Assembly (NCBI GenBank): GCA_040255585.1
Contig: JBDZVI010000029.1
Coordinates: 1 to 32,591, forward strand
Direction of reading: 5' to 3'
Source of the DNA: JAAYYF01 sp040255585
GTDB lineage: Bacteria > Deinococcota > Deinococci > Deinococcales > Trueperaceae
Length of the DNA stretch: 32,591 nucleotides
Part shown: piece by piece, positions 25,472 to 32,591 of the stretch
Layout of the letters: each line of letters starts with the position of its first letter
Numbering within the stretch: position 1 is the stretch's first letter
Notes under the pieces: generated by a model
What the model saw: the letters and a program-made list of their open reading frames with translations, nothing else
What the model was told of the DNA's origin: nothing
Databases searched by the model: none
Position numbers and translations under genes: made by a program

Positions 25472-25922
25472 GGAGCGAAGCGGGGCAGACTCGGGCGGTC
25501 CGATCGCGCTGGATACGAGCGTCATCATCGCCGCGCTCCTGGAGAACCACGAACACCATGAGCGCGCCTTCGACGTCGTGCGCACGGCGCTCGCGACCGG
25601 GGCCATCCTGCCGTTGCCCGCATTGCTAGAGGCGTACGCGGTCATGACCAGACTGCCACCTCCGCTACGCTTGCCACCGCAGGCCGCCGTGTGGCTGCTT
25701 CGAACGACGTTCGAGGCCACGGCCGAACTCGTGGCCGCGGCCAGGACGGACGCATGGCCGCTCATCGACGGTCTGGCCTCGAGCGGTATCTCCGGCGGTG
25801 CCACTTTCGATGCCCATATCGTCCTATGCGCGCGTCTCGGTGGTGCGAGCAAACTGGCCACCTTCAACGCGCGCCACTTCCGGCGCCTCGACCTTGGCGG
25901 CATCGAACTGCTCGAACCCTGA
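25443..25922 (+). CDS. vapC: PIN-domain ribonuclease toxin (VapC-like)
   Basis: A 159-residue PIN-domain protein, a likely Mg2+-dependent RNase toxin. Seen: the first aspartate D24 (IALDTSVIIAALL), E63 (LLEAYAVMTRL), D123 (GATFDAHIVLCA) and N142 in the fourth position (LATFNARHF), where many VapC proteins have Asp but some subfamilies have Asn. The exact start is unsure: ATG at 25443 (used here) adds a non-conserved 20-residue N-terminus, and GTG at 25461 is an alternative. Translation is probably coupled to VapB. Its stop is only 14 bases from the stop of the convergent DUF58 gene. Confidence 0.85.
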   Translation: MICEPSVGARERSGADSGGPIALDTSVIIAALLENHEHHERAFDVVRTALATGAILPLPALLEAYAVMTRLPPPLRLPPQAAVWLLRTTFEATAELVAAARTDAWPLIDGLASSGISGGATFDAHIVLCARLGGASKLATFNARHFRRLDLGGIELLEP

Positions 25923-25936
25923 CCGGCGCCGCGCCG

Positions 25937-26827
25937 CTAACGGATCAGCCCGAACCGCGCCCAGTCCTTCAGCACGAGCGCCTCCAGATCGTCGTCCGAG
26001 CGCGCCCGCAGCCACGTTCCGCCCTGGCGTAGGAAGAGTCGTTCGAGGCCCTCCCGCCACCGCCTCACGTTCTCCGCGTAGATCGCCAGCGCCGCGGGCG
26101 TGAGCGCGACGTTCAACTCCGCCCCGGTCTCCGCGTCCGCCAGGGTCACGGTGCCGACCGCCAGCGCGGTCGGATCCAACTCCTCGGGCGCGCAGACCTG
26201 TACGCCCACCACTTCCTGCCTGGCGGCGCGGAGGACGCCCAGCCCCGCCTCCGGAGCCGCGAAGAGCCAGTCGCTGATCACGAGGCACAGCCCGGGCCGA
26301 GGGAGGCGCGCCGCCAGGGCCGCGGCGGCATGGTCGAACTCGACCGCGCCCTCCGCCCGCAGTCCTCCCAGCCATTCGAAGAGCTGCCCGGCGGCCCGCA
26401 CGCTCGCCCCCCTCGGGCCCCAGCGCAGGCCGCGGCCCGTGACGGCCACCAGCCTCACCCGATCGGTGCCGGCCAACGCGACGTACGCGAGCGCTCCCGC
26501 CACCCGCCGCGCCAACAACGACTTCTCCGGCGCGCCGAACGCCATGGAGGCGCTCATGTCGACCACGACCGTCACGGCCAGCTGCTCCAGCAGGTCGCCC
26601 TCGCGCACGAACATCTCGCCTGAGCGCGCCTCGAGGTGGGGGTCGACGCGCTTGAGGTCGTCGCCCGGCTGGTAGGCGCGGTACTCGGCGAACTCCATGC
26701 CTGGACCGAGCGTGCTCGAGTGGTGTTCGCCCACCCCGCCGAACGTCCCCGCCCTCGGCACGTTGAGGCGGCGGCGCGCCAAGCGCTGCAGAAGCCTCGG
26801 CGGCGGCGCGACGTCGACCAGGGCCAT
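25937..26827 (-). CDS. DUF58 / VWA-like protein of the MoxR operon
   Basis: A 296-residue protein with the DUF58 signature GMEFAEYRAYQPGDDLKRVDPHLEARSGEMFVRE (about 43-77), followed by a VWA-like fold with an intact MIDAS motif DMSAS near residue 92. There is no signal peptide or clear membrane helix. Proteins of this family act with MoxR AAA ATPases, probably in metal insertion or assembly and quality control of envelope complexes. The start overlaps the MoxR stop by one base. It is the last gene of the operon. Confidence 0.9.
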   Translation of the reverse strand: MALVDVAPPPRLLQRLARRRLNVPRAGTFGGVGEHHSSTLGPGMEFAEYRAYQPGDDLKRVDPHLEARSGEMFVREGDLLEQLAVTVVVDMSASMAFGAPEKSLLARRVAGALAYVALAGTDRVRLVAVTGRGLRWGPRGASVRAAGQLFEWLGGLRAEGAVEFDHAAAALAARLPRPGLCLVISDWLFAAPEAGLGVLRAARQEVVGVQVCAPEELDPTALAVGTVTLADAETGAELNVALTPAALAIYAENVRRWREGLERLFLRQGGTWLRARSDDDLEALVLKDWARFGLIR

Positions 26828-27834
26828 CAGGCTCCCGCGTTGGACTCGAAGACCTGCTGAAGCAAGCGCTCGGCGCTCACGCCCGGGTCCGCCTCGCCTT
26901 CGAAGTTGAGCTGGAAGCGGTGCCGCAGGGTGGGCGCGAGCACGGCCCTGAGGTCGTCGAAAGCCACGTTGTAACGCCCACGTAACAGCGCGTTCGCCTT
27001 GGCCGCGAGCAGCAGAGATTGCCCGCCGCGCGGGCTTACCCCGAACCGCACGTACCGCCTCACCTCAGGGCTCGACCCTTCGCGCTCCGGGTGGGTGGCG
27101 AGCAGGAAGCGCGCGACGCCGCGCCGCACGTGAGCGGCCACCGGCACCTCGCGCACGAGGCGCTGCAGGTCGAGGATGGCGTCGGGCGTCACGACCTGCT
27201 CGGGCGTGGCGAGGCCGGTCCCGGTCGTCTGCTCGAGGATCGCGTCCAGCACGTCCTCCCCGGGCAGCGGCAGGACGATCTTGAGGAGGAAACGGTCGAG
27301 CTGCGCCTCGGGCAGTATGTAGGTGCCCTCGAGCTCGATGGGGTTCTGCGTCGCCAGCACGAAGAACGGTCGCGGGAGCGGCCAGGTGCGCCCGGCGGCC
27401 GTCACCGTGTGCTCCTGCATGGCCTCGAGGAGCGCGGACTGGGTCTTCGGCGTGGCGCGGTTGATCTCGTCCGCCAGGAGTAGCTGCGTGAAGATGGGAC
27501 CCTGCTGGAACTCCAGCCGCCCACCCCCCTGCTCGTCGCGCACCAGGATCATCGTCCCCGTCACGTCGGCGGGCATGAGGTCCGGCGTGAACTGCACGCG
27601 GGCGAACTGGAGCCCCGCCGCGACGGAGACCGTGCGCACGAGCAGCGTCTTGCCGAGTCCCGGGGCGCCTTCCAGCAGCACGTGCCCGCCGGACACGAGG
27701 CCTATCAGGAGCTGGTCGACGACCTCGTCCTGCCCGAGCACGACACGGCCGATCTCGTGGCGCAGGCGTTGCAGTCCGCCCAGGGCGTCTTCGAGCTGGG
27801 TCCGGGGCGTTGGTTCACCTTCTGGCATCGGCAT
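26827..27834 (-). CDS. MoxR-type AAA ATPase
   Basis: A 335-residue AAA+ ATPase. It has Walker A GAPGLGKT (56-63), Walker B LLLADEINRA, sensor FFVLATQNPIELEGTY and an arginine-containing C-terminal lid (SPRGGQSLLLAAKANALLRGR). This is the AAA_3/MoxR pattern. It is a chaperone-like ATPase that usually works with VWA-domain proteins. The start ATG shares one base with the stop of the giant VWA gene. The open frame continues about 180 codons upstream inside that gene, but that part is arginine-rich shadow translation. Confidence 0.93.
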   Translation of the reverse strand: MPMPEGEPTPRTQLEDALGGLQRLRHEIGRVVLGQDEVVDQLLIGLVSGGHVLLEGAPGLGKTLLVRTVSVAAGLQFARVQFTPDLMPADVTGTMILVRDEQGGGRLEFQQGPIFTQLLLADEINRATPKTQSALLEAMQEHTVTAAGRTWPLPRPFFVLATQNPIELEGTYILPEAQLDRFLLKIVLPLPGEDVLDAILEQTTGTGLATPEQVVTPDAILDLQRLVREVPVAAHVRRGVARFLLATHPEREGSSPEVRRYVRFGVSPRGGQSLLLAAKANALLRGRYNVAFDDLRAVLAPTLRHRFQLNFEGEADPGVSAERLLQQVFESNAGA

Positions 27835-30800
27835 CAGTCCTTCCGGGGCTTGACCCGCCAGTTGAGCAGGTCGGGCGCGTAGCGCCGGGTGAGATCGAGG
27901 AGGAGAGCGAGCAGGGCGGCGCACACGGCGGTGGGCCATGCTGGCGAGCGCGGCCAGTACCAACCGACCGGCGCGGCGGCCTCCGCCAAGTCGGCCACGA
28001 CGCCGCCCCCGGTGGCCAGAGCCGCGGCGGCGAGCCTGTCGGGGTCCGCGCGCGCGGAGTCGAGCAGCGCCAGGTACGGTACTTCCAGCCCGACCGTCAC
28101 ACCGCCGGACGCCACGAGGTAGACGCCCGTCTGGTCCAGGAACGCTTCGGTCGCGTAGCCGGCCGCGGCCGGTCTGGTCCGTAGGGGCACGACCGTGCCG
28201 TCTGGCTTGGTCAGGACCGCGTCCGGAGCCGGGGTCGCTATCTCGAGCAGGTCCCCGTCGCGCGTCAGGCGCACGGAGGTCGCCGCGCCGCTGGGAACCT
28301 TGGCGAGCTGCCTGACGAGGTGCGCCCACATGACGGGGTAACTCGCGTCGTCCAGCCACTCGCGGGTCCACGGTCCAGCGGCGTGGGCCGTGAAGGCCAC
28401 GACCTCGCCCGCGCCGTAGTGCCAGCTGGCGAGCAGGGGTTGCGCCTCGCCCTTGTCATCGGTGACGGAGAGGTGGAGCTTGGCCTCCGGTTTCACGCTC
28501 GTCGGAACGTACCCGGCCACCGCGGGGAACTCGTCGGGCCAGGCGCGCAAGTAGGGCGGGCGCTGGCCCTGCCAGGTCGGCCTGACGTCGCGCTCCTCGG
28601 TGAGCTCGCCCGACTGCAGAAGGACCTCATGGGCCATGATGCCGGGCAGCGCCGAGAAGTCCGTGCTCGCGTGGAACGTGCCGCCGCCGAGGCGGGCGAC
28701 CTCGCGGAGCTGCTCCGCGTCCGCCTCGGGACCGATGGCGATGGTGGACACGGTCACGTTCGCCTCCCGCAGGAGCCCGAGGATGCCAGGGAAGTCGCCC
28801 GGCTGCGACAGGCCGTCGCTCATCACGATCACGTGCGCCGCCGCGGCGCCCGCGCCGGCCAACTGCTCGTAGGCGGCCACCAGCGCCGGGTAGAGGTTGG
28901 TGCCGCCCCGCGGGTCTAGCTCGAGTACCGCGGCGCGAAACGGCTCCGCCTCGGCCGCCGGCCCAAGCGGCACCAGGGTGCGAGCGGTGGAGTCGAAGGC
29001 GATGAGCGTGCTCCTGGCCCCCTCCGGGAGGAGTTCGTGGGCCTTAAGGGTGGCGACCTTCGCGATGTCGAGCCGCACGGAGTCGCCCGCGTACTGGCGC
29101 ATGCTGTTGGAGCGATCGAGCACGAACGCGATCGCCAGTTCGGGCGCTTCGCGGGGCACTAGGCTCGACGTCGGCGAGAGCCGCTCGAGGGGCGTCTCGT
29201 AGTAGCCGCCCGGTCCGAACGCGCTCTCGCCGCCAAGCAGTAGGAGGGGCAGGCCGAGGTCGAACACGGCCGTCTCCAGCGCGAGCTGCCGGTCTACGGT
29301 GATCGCGGCCGCTGGCACGTTCATGAGCGCCGCGGCACCGTACTCGGCGAGGGCGGCGGGGTCGATCGGCAGCGCCCCCGGCGGCGTGAGCGCGACCTCG
29401 ACCCCTTGCGCCTCGATGGCGGACGCGAGGACGCGCGCCCAGGCGGCATCCTCGCTCACGAGGAGCAGCCGCGGGGCGGGGGCCACCCTCACGGTCGCCG
29501 CGCCCGAGTCGTTGCGGACCTCCGCATCGCCAGGCAACCCGACGACCATCTCGTAACGGACGGCGCCGGGCGCGCCCAGCGCGGGCTCGTTAGCCGCCGG
29601 CTCGGGGACCACGGCCTCGACCCCCGCGGGCACGGGCGCCAGAGGCTCGACCGCGACGACCTCGACAGTCACCAGGTTGTCGCCTGCTTCGAGGAAGACG
29701 TCGCGCTCGTCCACGGTCTCGCCGGTCCGGTAAGTGACCAGGTGGGCGGGGCCGGCGGCGTTCGAGTGAACCACAGCGTGTAGCTCGAAGCGGTCGCCGG
29801 CCAGCACGGCCGCGGGGGCCGCGACGCGCCGCAGGACGGCGTCCGGCGCGGAGGACGCGGCGGGCGCCAGCGCGTCGAGCGTCATGCCGCGCGCCTGCGC
29901 GCGCGCCGCGGCGCGCGCCAGGTCGCCGCGCGTCTCGAGACCGTCGCCCCCGACCAGGAGGCGGGCGCTCACGCCGGGCGGCACCGACGCGGTGCCGAGG
30001 TCGAGGCTCAGCTCCAGATCGACCCTTGGTTCCGGGTCGGGCGGGACGAGCTCGGCGTGCGCCGTTCCGGGAAGCGCGCCGGAGACCGGTGCGGGGGCTA
30101 TCACCACGAGCCGGCCGTCGCGCGCGGGTTGCGGGACGCGCACGTCGGACAGGGCGAAAGCCACCAGCGCGATGACGACGGCGCGGGGCGCCGATGCGAG
30201 CAGGCGGGTCGGCGACGCGGAGCCGGCCAGCGTGGCGGAGCGGCCCGGCGCATGCCCTAGTGGCACCCCGGCGCGCGCCCGCGACCTCCCCCAGACGGCC
30301 GCCTCGGCCACCAAGACCAGGAGCAGCGCTCCCAGGATGATCCACCGCGGCGAGACACGGTCGCGCCCGCCTTCCCCATCCGCGCTCGCCAGGGCCGGCA
30401 GCCGGTCGGCGAAGGCGGAGACGGCCAGCGACCGCGTCCCGCCGCGCGCGTCCGTCAGCCGGTAGAGGCCCGGGGCGTCTGGCACGAAGCTCGCGCTCAC
30501 GAGTCGCTCCGAGCCGTGGAGGGCGCTGCCGAGAGGCACGTCATCGCCTCGCGGACCGAGCGCTCTCACCGTGCCCGCCGGCAGGGGGCAGCCGACGTCT
30601 ATGAGGCATGACGGCTCAACCAGACGCCCGGCGCTCGGCTCGATGAGGTCGAGCAGGTCGCGCACGAAGAGCGGGAAGCCGTCGGCATCGGGCCAATCGC
30701 TCCCGACCAGGTCGAAGGCGGTGCGGAGCTCAAGCCCTCTAGCGAGGCGGCGCAGCTGCATCAGGGGCCCGTAAGGACCGTCGACGAGGACGACGGCGCC

Positions 30801-32240
30801 CGGCAGGCGCTCCGAGCTCCACGCCGCGCCGAAGGACGTGGCGCGCCAGTCCGTCGCCGTCACCAGTGGGTCGTCCGCCCACGGCCCTATGCCCGTCACG
30901 CCATCGTTGCGCTCACGCGCCGGCTCCGACTCGGTCCGCGCGGAAGCGAGCCACCAAGTGCTCGTCCGAGGCGCCTCTGGCACGACGACGCGGTCCAGGA
31001 TGACGAGAGCGTAAGCGGCGGCGTCCGCCGGTAGGCCGGCCGTGACGGGCAGCTCCTCGAGTTCCACGTAGGGCAGCGCGCGCAGGGCGCGCGCCAGGGG
31101 GGCGTTGCCGGGTCCGAGGTAGAGGACCCGCACCGTGACCGGCTCCGCATGCACCACGAAGACGGCGGAGCTCGAGCCGAGGGAGAGCTCCAGCGTGCCG
31201 GTACGGGCGCCGTGGTCATGCTCTTCGCCGCTCACTTCGCCCTGCGCCTGGCCTCGGTCCAACGCCTGATCCGGGCCTTCGCCAGGGCCCTGGTCAAGGC
31301 TCAGTTCGAGTAGGAGGTCGAACGCGCCGCGCGACCCGCCGACGGCGGTCGGCTCCAGTCGTACGTCAACGTCGCCGCTTCGCGCCGGCGCCCCGCGCCC
31401 GACCGACCAGGTGAGCCCGAGGGTGGCCGACGGCCCTGCGGCAGACCCGCTCTCCTCCGCCGCGGCGGACACGTTCTCCTCCGCCGCGCCGACGACCTCG
31501 CCGCCGACCCGCCACTGACCGGACGCGGGGCCGGGCGTCAGGTAGGCGCTGGCAAGGGCCGCGACCGGTCCGCCCGGAACGGCGACGACCTCGGCATCCT
31601 GCACCACCGCCAGCGCCTCCGCTGCGCCTTCGACCGTCGGCCCGAGCAGCACCACGCGTACGGTCTCGGCCTCGCCCCGGGCGTCCCGGCCCGCTTCCGC
31701 CGGCTCGAGCTCGGTGCCGGTAGCTATGCGGCGAGCGAGCAGGGCGGCCTCGCGCCAGTCGGCCGCGCCCCCTCCGAAGGTGAGGCGAGGACCGATATCG
31801 GCCAATGCCGCGCGCGCGACCGGCCAGCGCACCGCGAGCGGCGTCGGCCGTCCGTTCACCAGCACCAGCGACCAGACGGCGGCCTCGTCGACCCCGGTCG
31901 CCGCGATGAGCCGGCGCGCCTCGGCGAGCGCTGCCGCGAAGCGCGCCTCGTCCTGGGTGGAACCGGCGTCCAGCAGGATTATCAGGTGGTCGGCGCCCCT
32001 GGCGCCGACCACCGGCCTGGCGAGGGCGACGACCGCCAGGGCGAGCGCGATGAGCTGTAGGACGAGCGCCGCGCTGAGCGGCGGCCTGCGCAGCGCGTGG
32101 CTGGGCCGCGGCAAACCGGCGACGCCTTGCCACAAGAGCAGGCTGGAGACGACCAGCCGTTTCCTGCGCCGCATGTGCAAGAACAGGATGGGCGCGGCGA
32201 GCAGCAGGAGGGCGAACCAAGCCGGGGCGAGGAAGGTCAC
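27834..32240 (-). CDS. Giant BatA-like / double VWA membrane protein (fusion)
   Basis: A 1468-residue membrane protein. Residues 1-80 form a BatA-type N-terminus with two helices (FALLLLAAPILFLHM and LVLQLIALALAVVALARPVV). A first VWA-like domain (about 85-240) has a degenerate MIDAS (D91-A-G-S-T). A long beta-rich region follows, then membrane helices near 631-650 and 677-692. Next are a CARDB-like segment (about 790-900) and a second VWA domain (about 1035-1210) with an intact MIDAS (D1042-R-S-N-S). The C-terminal part includes WHYGAGEVVAFTAHAAGPW, typical of VWA/glutamine-amidotransferase-like proteins, and a last helix near 1435-1453. These parts are commonly encoded as two separate proteins beside moxR genes. 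The start is GTG, overlapping the upstream gene by four bases (GTGA). Confidence 0.86.
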   Translation of the reverse strand: MTFLAPAWFALLLLAAPILFLHMRRRKRLVVSSLLLWQGVAGLPRPSHALRRPPLSAALVLQLIALALAVVALARPVVGARGADHLIILLDAGSTQDEARFAAALAEARRLIAATGVDEAAVWSLVLVNGRPTPLAVRWPVARAALADIGPRLTFGGGAADWREAALLARRIATGTELEPAEAGRDARGEAETVRVVLLGPTVEGAAEALAVVQDAEVVAVPGGPVAALASAYLTPGPASGQWRVGGEVVGAAEENVSAAAEESGSAAGPSATLGLTWSVGRGAPARSGDVDVRLEPTAVGGSRGAFDLLLELSLDQGPGEGPDQALDRGQAQGEVSGEEHDHGARTGTLELSLGSSSAVFVVHAEPVTVRVLYLGPGNAPLARALRALPYVELEELPVTAGLPADAAAYALVILDRVVVPEAPRTSTWWLASARTESEPARERNDGVTGIGPWADDPLVTATDWRATSFGAAWSSERLPGAVVLVDGPYGPLMQLRRLARGLELRTAFDLVGSDWPDADGFPLFVRDLLDLIEPSAGRLVEPSCLIDVGCPLPAGTVRALGPRGDDVPLGSALHGSERLVSASFVPDAPGLYRLTDARGGTRSLAVSAFADRLPALASADGEGGRDRVSPRWIILGALLLVLVAEAAVWGRSRARAGVPLGHAPGRSATLAGSASPTRLLASAPRAVVIALVAFALSDVRVPQPARDGRLVVIAPAPVSGALPGTAHAELVPPDPEPRVDLELSLDLGTASVPPGVSARLLVGGDGLETRGDLARAAARAQARGMTLDALAPAASSAPDAVLRRVAAPAAVLAGDRFELHAVVHSNAAGPAHLVTYRTGETVDERDVFLEAGDNLVTVEVVAVEPLAPVPAGVEAVVPEPAANEPALGAPGAVRYEMVVGLPGDAEVRNDSGAATVRVAPAPRLLLVSEDAAWARVLASAIEAQGVEVALTPPGALPIDPAALAEYGAAALMNVPAAAITVDRQLALETAVFDLGLPLLLLGGESAFGPGGYYETPLERLSPTSSLVPREAPELAIAFVLDRSNSMRQYAGDSVRLDIAKVATLKAHELLPEGARSTLIAFDSTARTLVPLGPAAEAEPFRAAVLELDPRGGTNLYPALVAAYEQLAGAGAAAAHVIVMSDGLSQPGDFPGILGLLREANVTVSTIAIGPEADAEQLREVARLGGGTFHASTDFSALPGIMAHEVLLQSGELTEERDVRPTWQGQRPPYLRAWPDEFPAVAGYVPTSVKPEAKLHLSVTDDKGEAQPLLASWHYGAGEVVAFTAHAAGPWTREWLDDASYPVMWAHLVRQLAKVPSGAATSVRLTRDGDLLEIATPAPDAVLTKPDGTVVPLRTRPAAAGYATEAFLDQTGVYLVASGGVTVGLEVPYLALLDSARADPDRLAAAALATGGGVVADLAEAAAPVGWYWPRSPAWPTAVCAALLALLLDLTRRYAPDLLNWRVKPRKD

Positions 32241-32591
32241 TGGTTCGCCCCTCCCGCGGCCGACCGGTAGCGGCGGAGCAGGTCAAGGTCGGCGAGGGCG
32301 GGCGGGACGCGCGACACGCTTGGCTCGTCGCGACCGATGAACTCGACCAACGTGACGGTCTGGTCGCCGCCCGTCTGGTCGGGGGCGTCGGGCAGCCGCT
32401 CGACACGCACGCGTCTCCCGGACGGGTCCGTAACGTCCGGCATGTCCAAGTCGCTGGAAGGCTCGGGGGGAACGGGCAGCGCTCCTCCCCCGCCGTCCTC
32501 GTAGCCGGCCGTGGCGTCACCCGCCACGCCCGCGTCGGCGAGCGCCACCGGCTCGCCGCCACCGCCCGGCGGCGCGGCCGCCGACTCGCGC
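32237..32591 (-). CDS. C-terminal end of an unknown protein, first visible gene of the MoxR operon
   Basis: About 117 residues in an open frame that reaches the window edge with no start needed inside. The visible part is proline-, glycine- and aspartate-rich, then ends TVTLVEFIGRDEPSVSRVPPALADLDLLRRYRSAAGGANQ. I recognise no domain. It overlaps the VWA gene start by four bases, so it belongs to the same operon. MoxR operons often carry another large membrane or transglutaminase-like protein here, but nothing visible proves that. Confidence 0.6.
   Translation of the reverse strand, partial: RESAAAPPGGGGEPVALADAGVAGDATAGYEDGGGGALPVPPEPSSDLDMPDVTDPSGRRVRVERLPDAPDQTGGDQTVTLVEFIGRDEPSVSRVPPALADLDLLRRYRSAAGGANQ

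Noticed and set aside
27834..28371. A longer MoxR protein starting at 28371
   Set aside because: The extra 179 residues are Arg/Gly-rich shadow of the VWA gene. The ATG at 27834 sits exactly at the upstream stop, as at the other junctions of this operon.

Overview
This is a GC-rich bacterial window with dense, short-gapped operons, several start codons with strong AGGAG-type ribosome sites, and at least one probable leaderless gene. The gene mix suggests a Deinococcota-type organism, possibly Trueperaceae: a NorB-type oxidase, papain-like lipoproteins, a BTAD-type regulator and a large exported PIG-L deacetylase. That placement is inference from gene style only. I saw no rRNA, tRNA, insertion sequence or CRISPR array.

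Layout. Positions 1-1119 hold the 3' part of a nitric oxide reductase large subunit, followed by a strong hairpin. Next come a minus-strand HdeD-like membrane protein and a divergent HEAT-repeat protein. A four-gene minus-strand operon (6564 down to 2793) encodes an ABC ATPase, an ABC-2 permease, a DesK-type histidine kinase and a LuxR-type response regulator. Two tandem paralogous papain-like lipoproteins follow (6848-9487 and 9687-12344), then an antibiotic-resistance-type ABC-F protein (12571-13971). A minus-strand pair encodes a small zinc-ribbon protein (17716-17399) and a 1097-residue AAA/TPR regulator with a C-terminal winged helix plus BTAD module (17275-13982). A plus-strand iron-siderophore uptake operon (17974-21665) leads into a DUF4282 membrane protein. 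Then come a minus-strand PIG-L deacetylase with NEW3-like domains, a VapBC-type toxin-antitoxin pair, and a minus-strand MoxR/DUF58/VWA operon that runs off the right edge.

The most interesting signal is regulatory. Both papain-like genes and the zinc-ribbon/regulator pair are preceded by a direct repeat of TATAACCG or a one-base variant, with an exact 11-bp period. In front of the first peptidase this pair ends a six-unit array phased at 10-11 bp. Direct repeats with this period are the known type of target for OmpR-like winged helices of the SARP class, and the regulator encoded next door carries such a module. The proposal is a local, self-regulated regulon: regulator plus zinc-ribbon protein controlling two surface-anchored cysteine proteases.

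Other points of note are an ABC-F gene with a possible attenuation leader, a 27-bp perfect palindrome in front of the siderophore operon, and a 1468-residue fusion of two VWA proteins.
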